Assembly: GCA_016934435.1 (NCBI GenBank)
Contig: JAFGSU010000368.1
Span: 1 to 6,909, forward strand
Source: Candidatus Zhuqueibacterota bacterium
Lineage (GTDB): Bacteria > Zhuqueibacterota > Zhuqueibacteria > Residuimicrobiales > Residuimicrobiaceae
DNA length: 6,909 nucleotides
Direction: 5' to 3'
Below are positions 1-4,111 of this stretch, one piece after another (the stretch's first letter is position 1; each line of letters begins with the position of its first letter). A program made the position numbers and the translations under genes. Below the pieces are notes generated by a model that made no database searches, was not told the origin of the DNA, and saw nothing but the letters and a program-made list of their open reading frames with translations.

Positions 1-1
1 T

Positions 2-889
2 AAAGATTTTAATCTTTATGCCTCATCAACCTCCTATAATAAATTTTATAGCAGGCTCGCTTATTATGGAGCCGATTTTATCGAATTTGTAAGTTTAAAT
101 GTATATCTTTTTAAAAATGGAAATTTAGTCGCATCAGAATATACTTATGCCGATTTTGAGACTTATGGCAATTCAGGGATGTGCCCCAATACAGAAACTG
201 TTTTCTGGGATTATATTGATAAATCGGATTGCGATAGTGTCGCATTTAGTGTTGATTATACAACAAGCGATGGTTCAAAACCTAAATTTAATAAACACGC
301 CATCATTGTTACCAACAGCTTAATTAATCCTTCAGGTTCTCAATACAAATTTTCTGGAATTATTAAAAACTTATCGGCCACGCCATTAAAATTCCCAATC
401 GTAATTTTAGGTGTTTATATCAAAAATAAAATGATGCTTTATGAATTAACGTTTGCAGACGCAGCGGACAACACTTTAATGCCAGGACAAATCTGTGGTT
501 TTTGGGATTATATTGATGCTCCATCAGAATACGACTCTTTAAAGTTTTTGCCTGGTTATTCATTGTCCCTCACTGGCGATGTAATAATAACAGATATTTT
601 GTCGTGTAGTATTCATGCTTACCCAAAATCATCCATTTTATTCCAGAATTATCCGAATCCTTTTAATTCTACCACTACGATAAAATATGATATTGATAAA
701 CCTCAAATGATTAGGCTTGATATATACAACATCAATGGCAAATTAATAAAAAATGTTTTTAATGAATTTTCTCAATCAGGTAATTTTATTCATACTTTCG
801 ATATGATAGACATTGCTTCTGGCAATTACTTTTGTGTACTATCCGGGGAATATTTTATATCTAAAATAAAAATAACACTTGTTAAATAA
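2..889 (+). CDS. Type IX-secreted protein with two diverged domain repeats and C-terminal sorting domain (5'-truncated)
   Basis: The frame is open from base 2, so the start lies outside the window; the first internal ATG is at 179. In visible-residue numbering, two diverged repeats can be aligned, about 14-86 and 115-186. Each runs through a 'VY(L/I)' strand and a 'T(Y/F)AD' motif to an identical 'FWDYID' and then '(S/D)xxxF'. The second copy has 'FSGIIKNLSATPL...LMPGQ', resembling the FxLYD-type beta-sandwich pattern, but that match is by eye. Residues about 210-295 form a type IX secretion C-terminal sorting domain: 'QNYPNPFN' then 'TTTIKYDI', 'LDIYNINGKLI', 'SGNYF' and a final 'KIKITLVK'. 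Proteins with this domain cross the outer membrane through the type IX system and are released or anchored at the surface. The biological role is unknown. The gene is AT-rich, as is the next one. Confidence 0.88.
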   Translation, partial: KDFNLYASSTSYNKFYSRLAYYGADFIEFVSLNVYLFKNGNLVASEYTYADFETYGNSGMCPNTETVFWDYIDKSDCDSVAFSVDYTTSDGSKPKFNKHAIIVTNSLINPSGSQYKFSGIIKNLSATPLKFPIVILGVYIKNKMMLYELTFADAADNTLMPGQICGFWDYIDAPSEYDSLKFLPGYSLSLTGDVIITDILSCSIHAYPKSSILFQNYPNPFNSTTTIKYDIDKPQMIRLDIYNINGKLIKNVFNEFSQSGNFIHTFDMIDIASGNYFCVLSGEYFISKIKITLVK

Positions 890-1009
890 GTATCAGGAGT
901 AAACCCGATATACCTAACAAACGCACTATCATTGACCTCTCTGGATTGAATAAAATTTAGATTATTAAGCCTCTAATTGAAACACGATTTTTTATAAAGG
1001 GTGTGATTA

Positions 1010-1519
1010 ATGAAAAAATTAATTCTTATCCTAATCATGGCAATATCGACGCAATCTGCCCAACAGATAAGTTCACACATCGATAGCTTATCATCATTAG
1101 AATCAAAAATTGAACCATTAATTTTTGATTTGACTGTCGATCAAAATATTTTCAATAAGAATAACCCTAAGGGAATATTCCCAAATCAATCGAAATTGGA
1201 TAGTCTAAGCCAGCTTCTTACGGATATAAAAAAAGAAATCTACGATTTAACACACCCAAAGCCAAAGCATCAGATAGAATTTGAATCTAAACGCGATATA
1301 TTAATAAAAATATATGGCTATTCGACCACTCTAAAATTATTGGCTCACGAAACATGGATAGGGATGTCAAATGAAATGGCGGAAGTCAGTCTTGGAAAGC
1401 CATTGAGAATACACAAAACAATTTATAAAAATCATATTCGAGAACAATGGGTATATCCTAAGTCTTTATATTTATATTTTACAAATGATACTTTAACATC
1501 GATTCAATGTACTGAATAG
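1010..1519 (+). CDS. Small exported protein with BamE/SmpA-like C-terminal motif
   Basis: A 169-residue protein. Residues 1-17 form a signal peptide (MKK, hydrophobic LILILIMAI, cleavage likely after SQSA); no lipobox cysteine is seen. Residues 20-110 are polar and probably helical (heptad-like leucines around 23-80) with no family I recognise. Residues 117-166 have the layout 'WIGM...V.LGKP..I..T......EQWVYP...LYFTND.LTSIQ', which matches the SmpA/OmlA/BamE-like pattern (GM, LGKP, QWVY, YLYF, LTSIQ) common in small envelope proteins. This does not prove a role in outer-membrane assembly. The start is supported by AAAGGG at 996-1001, eight bases before the ATG. It lies 120 bp after the type IX-secreted gene on the same strand, so co-transcription is possible but not shown. 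No clear promoter or terminator was found in 890-1009. Confidence 0.8.
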   Translation: MKKLILILIMAISTQSAQQISSHIDSLSSLESKIEPLIFDLTVDQNIFNKNNPKGIFPNQSKLDSLSQLLTDIKKEIYDLTHPKPKHQIEFESKRDILIKIYGYSTTLKLLAHETWIGMSNEMAEVSLGKPLRIHKTIYKNHIREQWVYPKSLYLYFTNDTLTSIQCTE

Positions 1520-1520
1520 A

Positions 1521-1601
1521 CTGAAGACGCCCTTCGAACAAATCACCCGCAAAAGCGGCAAATCCTGGCGGATCGTCTACTACGATAACGGTGTCCGCTA
1601 A
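1521..1601 (+). pseudogene. Possible 3' remnant of an unidentified coding region
   Basis: Directly after the stop codon of the preceding gene, in another frame, 26 codons run to a TAA and would read 'TPFEQITRKSGKSW' then 'RIVYYDNGVR'. Most codons end in C or G, unlike the AT-rich genes before it, which is what a fragment of a GC-richer gene would look like. There is no start codon or ribosome binding site, and I do not recognise the family. The opposite strand is also open here, so the coding strand is not certain. Confidence 0.25.
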
Positions 1602-1644
1602 TTTCTCTATATCTCCGATTGTACTAGAAAAAAGCCTATCGTTA

Positions 1645-1736
1645 ATATCGGGTCGGACCAAATTAAATCTTGACAAAACAATAAGATAGACGCAAAAAAA
1701 GCTTGAAAATAGGTCTTGGAATGCATATTTTACCAT
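1645..1736. repeat. Direct repeat A/B, copy A
   Basis: This 92-bp block aligns without gaps to 2898-2989, with 79 of 92 bases the same by my count. Shared landmarks in order are ATATCGGGTC, TTCTTGAC or ATCTTGAC, AAAACAA, AAAAAAGCT, GAAAATAGG and GAATGCATATTTTACC. Read on the minus strand, both copies start a short frame beginning MHSK with a hydrophobic stretch. In this copy the frame runs 39 codons, from 1726 to the stop at 1607. Confidence 0.9.
1650..1669 (+). repeat. Left arm of a 20-bp inverted repeat
   Basis: GGGTCGGACCAAATTAAATC here matches the reverse complement of 2145-2164 at 19 of 20 bases. The arm lies at the edge of repeat A, and its partner lies inside repeat D. A weaker version occurs in repeat C on the minus strand (GGACCAAACTAAAT). 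The two repeat families are therefore linked by a common inverted motif, as at the ends of a small transposon-like element or the arms of a recombination site. Confidence 0.75.
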
Positions 1737-1781
1737 CAAATTTACATTGTAAGGCCGTTATCTGGTAAAAATCAAGTTAAT

Positions 1782-1867
1782 AAAAACATAAACAATAATT
1801 TAGTTTGGTCCACCCCTCCTAAGATGTTTTTCGTATAACTTCTAATTTCAATGTTTAGCCATCATTT
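1782..1867. repeat. Direct repeat C/D, copy C
   Basis: This aligns to 2130-2213 with 77 of 84 compared bases the same and one 2-base gap. Shared landmarks are AAAAACATAAACAAT, TTTGGTCCA, TAAGATGTTTTTCGTA, AACTTCTAATTTCA and GTTTAGCCAT. It lies 45 bp after repeat A and ends six bases before the first palindrome of the cluster. Confidence 0.9.
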
Positions 1868-1873
1868 TCCCTC

Positions 1874-1898
1874 GCTCCCAAGCTCCTGGCTTGGGAGC
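1874..1898. repeat. Strongest palindrome of the cluster, perfect 10-bp stem
   Basis: The arms GCTCCCAAGC and GCTTGGGAGC pair perfectly around a TCCTG loop. No run of T follows on either strand, so it is not a classical Rho-independent terminator. Confidence 0.85.
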
Positions 1899-2092
1899 GC
1901 ACTTGTCGCCAAAGCTCTCTGCTTTGAAATCCGCCGTAAGATAGCCAGTCAGCCAATCTGAACAAGAAGCTGGAGCTTTTAAACATCAGCGATGCCAAGC
2001 CGGAGCTCGGTGGGAATGGAATCATGTCTTCGCCGAGATTGAACCCGCGGCCTCTCGGCAGATACCAAAGCGGAGCTTTTATGACAATTGCA

Positions 2093-2114
2093 TCACCAAG
2101 CCGGAGCTTGGTGA
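2093..2114. repeat. Perfect 9-bp stem palindrome at the right end of the cluster
   Basis: The arms TCACCAAGC and GCTTGGTGA pair perfectly around a CGGA loop. It lies downstream of vapC on the minus strand and could protect transcript ends, but no T-tract follows. Confidence 0.8.
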
Positions 2115-2129
2115 CGAGGGGGAAGTAAA

Positions 2130-2213
2130 AAAAACATAAACAATGATTTAATTTGGTCCAACCCTTTTAAGATGTTTTTCGTAAAACTTCTAATTTCAGT
2201 TTAGCCATTATTT
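2130..2213. repeat. Direct repeat C/D, copy D
   Basis: This is the second copy of the block at 1782-1867. It ends immediately before the 9-bp repeat TTCATATCG (2212-2220) that borders the vapBC pair, so it abuts the toxin-antitoxin cassette. Read on the minus strand, a 13-codon frame beginning MAKLKLEV is open here; a 2-base insertion breaks it in copy C, which argues against a real gene. Confidence 0.9.
2145..2164 (-). repeat. Right arm of the 20-bp inverted repeat
   Basis: On the minus strand it reads GGGTTGGACCAAATTAAATC, which differs from the plus-strand arm at 1650-1669 at one base. The two arms would bound a segment of 515 bp that contains repeat C and the whole palindrome cluster. 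Confidence 0.75.
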
Positions 2214-2224
2214 CATATCGTAGT

Positions 2225-2635
2225 TCACATCCACTCAATTTTTATTTCACCTTCCAGCGGTTTGAATTCTTTATCGCCCGTCACCAGATCCGCCTTTTTC
2301 GATTTTGCCAGCGCGGCAGCGTAACAATCTGCAAAAGACATCTTGTGTTGCGCCTTGAAGAGGGCAGCTTCCTGAGTGAGCTCCCAATCCACGTTTTCAA
2401 TTTGGATGCGCAAAGCGCGCAGTTCCTTGATACTGCTGTCGGCTTCCTTTTCCGGGATTTCCCGGTCAATAATATACCAAACTTCACCGGCATTGACTAC
2501 GTACATGTAGACCGGGATGGCTTCCTCATGTGCGTTAGAAATCAAATCAGCTACTCTTTGGCCGGAAGGTTCGTCTTCCAGAAAGGCGATCACTGTCCAG
2601 GAGTCGAGGACAAGGGCTTTGGGTTTACGCGCCAT
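2225..2635 (-). CDS. vapC: PIN-domain ribonuclease toxin, VapC family
   Basis: A 136-residue protein, the usual length for VapC. PIN-domain toxins are metal-dependent RNases that cut specific tRNA or rRNA sites when free of antitoxin. The four acidic positions expected for the active site are all visible: D11 in 'VLDSW', E51 in 'NAGEVWY', D103 in 'MSFADCYAAALA' and D121 in 'LVTGDKEF'. The toxin therefore looks catalytically intact. The start is firm: AAGGAG lies six bases before the ATG, inside the end of the antitoxin gene, and the antitoxin stop TAA touches the ATG directly (TAAATG), so the two are translationally coupled. Downstream lie the 9-bp repeat at 2212-2220 and repeat D. Confidence 0.93.
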   Translation of the reverse strand: MARKPKALVLDSWTVIAFLEDEPSGQRVADLISNAHEEAIPVYMYVVNAGEVWYIIDREIPEKEADSSIKELRALRIQIENVDWELTQEAALFKAQHKMSFADCYAAALAKSKKADLVTGDKEFKPLEGEIKIEWM

Positions 2636-2866
2636 TTACAACTCCTTTTCCTGTGTCTTCTCGGCCATCAGTGCCTTCATTAATCCCTTGCCTTTGTACT
2701 TGCCGCGCACGGAATGGATATATTCCCTAGTTATGGGGGTCAGGATGATTTGCTTTGCAGCCTCATCGACGTAAATCTGAAGCCAAGTACCTTCCTTGAT
2801 ACCCAATTTCCGCCGGATTTTCGAGGGGATGACCAGCTGTCCCTTGAAAGTCATAACTGCTTCCAC
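2636..2866 (-). CDS. vapB: AbrB/MazE-type (SpoVT-AbrB) antitoxin paired with VapC
   Basis: This encodes 76 residues from a GTG start. The AbrB swapped-hairpin DNA-binding domain is clear: 'TFKGQLVIPSKIRRKLGIKEG' layout, then a 'LQIYVDE...IILTPI' strand pair. The basic C-terminal tail (KGKGLMKALMAEKTQEKEL) would wrap the toxin. Such antitoxins bind and block VapC and repress their own promoter. The GTG at 2864-2866 has AAAGGA eight bases upstream. An alternative ATG at 2897-2899 would add MNTQVNRKEYA but has no visible ribosome binding site and lies in the 9-bp repeat at the cassette edge. The sequence upstream is repeat B, so any promoter is either inside that repeat or shared with higA and mazEF on the same strand. 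Confidence 0.88.
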   Translation of the reverse strand: MEAVMTFKGQLVIPSKIRRKLGIKEGTWLQIYVDEAAKQIILTPITREYIHSVRGKYKGKGLMKALMAEKTQEKEL

Positions 2867-2895
2867 TGCATATTCCTTTCTATTCACCTGCGTAT

Positions 2896-2979
2896 TCATA
2901 TCGGGTCAAACCAAAATAATTCTTGACAAAACAAAAAGATAATCGTGAAAAAAGCTAGAAAATAGGCCTTAGAATGCAT
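2896..2979 (-). other. 27-codon hydrophobic reading frame inside repeat B, overlapping the longer vapB start
   Basis: It begins 16 bases after the higA stop codon and would read MHSK followed by a hydrophobic AYFLAFFTIIFLFC stretch. Its TGA overlaps the alternative vapB ATG in an ATGA. The same frame is open in repeat A. Between copies most differences change the amino acid, and no ribosome binding site is seen. It may be a stray signal-peptide-like fragment carried by the repeat rather than a working peptide. Confidence 0.25.
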
Positions 2980-2989
2980 ATTTTACCAA
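2898..2989. repeat. Direct repeat A/B, copy B
   Basis: This is the second copy of the block at 1645-1736. It fills almost the whole gap between higA (stop at 2996) and the vapB gene. Its left edge overlaps the 9-bp repeat TTCATATCG (2895-2903). No matching C/D-type block follows it on the right, where higA begins. Confidence 0.9.
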
Positions 2990-2995
2990 TACTTT

Positions 2996-3286
2996 TTAAA
3001 CCATCTCAACTTGAAGTGGTTTGACTGATATCTCAGTATTCTCAGCTTTCCATAAATCAAGTTTTGCTTGCATAAAAAGCCAACTTTCCGGAGTCGTACC
3101 CGTGGCTCTGGCAATCCGAATTGCCATCTCCGGACTCAAACCGGCGCGGCAGTTCAATAATGCAGATAGAGTTTTTCTCGTAATCCCTAATCGAGTTGCC
3201 GCTTCAGTCACGGTCAAATTTAGTGGTTTGATGACATCTTCGCGTAAAACTTCGCCGGGATGTGTAGGTTTTCTTTTTTGTACCAT
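2996..3286 (-). CDS. higA: HigA-family helix-turn-helix antitoxin, toxin partner broken
   Basis: A 96-residue protein from ATG 3286, preceded by GAGGAT six bases upstream. An upstream in-frame ATG at 3322 lies inside the higB remnant and has no such site. The sequence has the HigA/VapI layout: 'KPTHPGEVLRED' at 6-17, then a Cro/C1-type helix-turn-helix at about 24-60 ('VTEAATRLGITRKTLSALLNCRAGLSPEMAIRIARA') and 'TTPESWLFMQAKLDLW'. HigA binds its own promoter and neutralises the mRNA-cutting RelE-fold toxin HigB, normally encoded just upstream. Here only the last 30 codons of higB remain, 10 bases before it, so HigA is an orphan antitoxin. It lies on the same strand as mazEF and close behind, and is probably transcribed with it. 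Confidence 0.92.
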   Translation of the reverse strand: MVQKRKPTHPGEVLREDVIKPLNLTVTEAATRLGITRKTLSALLNCRAGLSPEMAIRIARATGTTPESWLFMQAKLDLWKAENTEISVKPLQVEMV

Positions 3287-3296
3287 ATTTATATCC

Positions 3297-3389
3297 TCAA
3301 TGATAATCTCGATAATCGACATTAATTACATCTTGCCCTTGAAATTGAAAAATGACTCGCCAATTTCCACTCACCCAATCACTATATTT
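3297..3389 (-). pseudogene. higB: 3' remnant of a higB toxin gene
   Basis: The frame reads 'YSDWVSGNWRVIFQF' then 'VINVDYRDYH' and stops with TGA. 'VSGNWR(V/I)xFxF' and the terminal 'VDYxDYH' are the C-terminal hallmarks of the HigB/RelE-fold toxin, which is usually about 90-110 residues. Upstream of about 3389 the frame continues only as a shadow of mazF in another frame, so roughly two thirds of the toxin is missing. The mazF stop TAG (3382-3384) lies within this remnant. The fragment lacks its own start site. It lies in the normal place, immediately before higA. Confidence 0.85.
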
Positions 3390-3717
3390 GCAATAGCAAT
3401 GATATTTTCTCAATGGCCTGTTCAATGACCGAATCAGGTATTTTGCATACAAATTGTGCTTCACGTGCTTGCCAATCCAGATTCTTGATTCGATCTGCAA
3501 GGACAACCCCGGCAACTGGTGATCCTACAGGCATTTTTACTTCGAAAGGATAATCTTTTTCTTGTGATGTTATTGGACAACAGATGCAGAGCCCTGTTTT
3601 TATATTGTACTTAATCGGACTTAGAATGATTGCTGGACGTCGGCCAGCTTGTTCGTGACCACTTAATGGATTTAGCTGGATCCAAACGATGTCGCCACGA
3701 TCAGGAACGTAGCTCAT
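3382..3717 (-). CDS. mazF: MazF endoribonuclease toxin
   Basis: At 111 residues it is the same length as Escherichia coli MazF and can be aligned by eye along its whole length: 'YVPDRGDIVWIQLNP', 'HEQAGRRPAIILSP', 'YNIKTGLCICCPIT', 'KDYPFEV', 'GVVLADRIKNLDWQAR', and an ending 'AIEKISLLLQI'. MazF cuts single-stranded mRNA at short specific sequences. Residues E22, R27 and T50 correspond to the catalytic-region E24, R29 and T52 of the E. coli protein, so the toxin should be active. Its ATG overlaps the mazE stop in an ATGA, indicating translational coupling. Its final codons run into the higB remnant, so the last few residues could derive from the join, though the length looks complete. Confidence 0.95.
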   Translation of the reverse strand: MSYVPDRGDIVWIQLNPLSGHEQAGRRPAIILSPIKYNIKTGLCICCPITSQEKDYPFEVKMPVGSPVAGVVLADRIKNLDWQAREAQFVCKIPDSVIEQAIEKISLLLQI

Positions 3718-3956
3718 AGTTGTTCCTTCCCGACCGGCATGCCAAAATCGATTTCATCGTGGATATTGGAACTATTTATTTGTTCAAGCAAATCATTAAG
3801 TAATGTCTCATGGTCTTTGATCGGAACGAGAATGATATTTCCATCTTTAATAAAGATTCGGACATCTGAGCCATTTTCAATTCCAGTTTGCTCTGCAAAC
3901 GCTTTTGGAAGTCGGACCGCGAGGCTATTTCCCCATTTTTGAATCTTTGTTTCCAT
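3714..3956 (-). CDS. mazE: MazE antitoxin
   Basis: An 80-residue protein (E. coli MazE has 82). Residues 1-46 are the AbrB-type DNA-binding domain ('KIQKWGNSLAVRLPKAFAEQ', 'GSDVRIFIKDGNIILVPI'). Residues 48-80 are the acidic toxin-binding tail ('LLNDLLEQI', 'SNIHDEIDFGMPVGKE'), which parallels the 'NLHENIDWGEP' region of E. coli MazE. It neutralises MazF and represses the operon. The start at 3956 is supported by AAGGAGG six bases upstream. An ATG 13 codons earlier lies across the operator palindrome and would place the -10 region inside the gene, so it is rejected. A promoter and a palindromic operator are visible directly upstream. Confidence 0.95.
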   Translation of the reverse strand: METKIQKWGNSLAVRLPKAFAEQTGIENGSDVRIFIKDGNIILVPIKDHETLLNDLLEQINSSNIHDEIDFGMPVGKEQL

Positions 3957-3968
3957 GGTTGTCCTCCT

Positions 3969-3982
3969 TATGTATATACATA
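3969..3982. promoter_or_regulatory. 14-bp perfect palindrome, likely MazE/MazF operator
   Basis: TATGTATATACATA is its own reverse complement. It lies between the predicted -10 box and the mazE ribosome binding site, the expected place for autoregulation by the MazE or MazE-MazF complex. Its function is inferred from position. Confidence 0.6.
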
Positions 3983-3983
3983 G

Positions 3984-4012
3984 AAGATACACCAAAAATT
4001 GGAGGAAAGCAA
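3984..4012 (-). promoter_or_regulatory. Likely promoter of the mazEF operon
   Basis: On the minus strand TTGCTT (4007-4012) is followed after exactly 17 bases by TATCTT (3984-3989), a fair sigma-70-type match. It lies 28 bp before the mazE start. If the host is a true Bacteroidota member its housekeeping promoters would look different, so this could also mark an imported module. Confidence 0.5.
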
Positions 4013-4111
4013 GAATTTTGTACCATACTTATCTTAAAGGTGCAAAAATGATGCGTTGTTCCAATCCTCCGCTTATCTCCGCAACTTGTGCGTTAAACCA
4101 TCCAAGCGGTG

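Larger units (their letters stand above)
1874..2114. repeat. Cluster of REP-like palindromes with shared AGC/GCT core
   Basis: At least six short palindromes lie in 241 bp. They are 1874-1898 (10-bp arms, 5-base loop), 1910-1926 (CAAAGC/GCTTTG), 1967-1978 (AAGC/GCTT around TGGA), 1995-2010 (CCAAGC/GCTCGG around CGGA, one mismatch), 2067-2079 (AAAGC/GCTTT around GGA) and 2093-2114 (9-bp arms). A different one with 7-bp arms (GCCGAGA/TCTCGGC) spans 2032-2059. All but that one share the inner 'AGC...GCT', while the outer bases differ between copies yet still pair. This is typical of REP-like extragenic palindromes. No tyrosine-type REP transposase is in the window. Confidence 0.75.
1520..2224. 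other. Gene-poor repeat region between the exported-protein gene and vapC
   Basis: About 700 bp with no open frame that resembles a known protein or has a convincing start. It holds a short GC-rich possible coding remnant (1521-1601), one copy each of repeats A (1645-1736) and C (1782-1867), a cluster of palindromes (1874-2114) and a second copy of C, called D (2130-2213). AT-rich repeat blocks alternate with GC-rich palindromic DNA, which suggests assembly from several insertions. No tRNA, rRNA or CRISPR pattern was seen. Confidence 0.75.

Noticed and set aside
1479..1739. 86-codon minus-strand frame overlapping repeat A and the end of the BamE-like gene
   Set aside because: In the second repeat copy this frame meets a stop codon after six codons past the shared block start, its 3' part overlaps the end of a real gene, and no family is recognisable.
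1645..1867. Integron attC site
   Set aside because: The segment has inverted motifs and sits in a cassette-like array, but the conserved RYYYAAC and GTTRRRY core sites and an integrase are not seen.
1874..1898. Rho-independent terminator
   Set aside because: The stem is strong, but neither strand has a following run of T.
1874..2114. CRISPR array
   Set aside because: The palindromes differ in sequence and spacing and there are no identical repeats separated by unique spacers of constant length.
2345..2926. Plus-strand frames opposite vapC and vapB
   Set aside because: They are antisense to genes with clear catalytic and DNA-binding motifs and have no domain features of their own.
3297..3515. 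Reading the 72-codon minus frame as a complete small HigB toxin
   Set aside because: Only the last 30 residues resemble HigB. The first part is mazF read in another frame and has no ribosome binding site.
3297..3717. MazF-HigB fusion made by programmed frameshifting
   Set aside because: The higB stump is in the +1 frame near the mazF stop, but there is no slippery sequence, and the stump alone lacks most of the toxin fold, so simple truncation is more likely.
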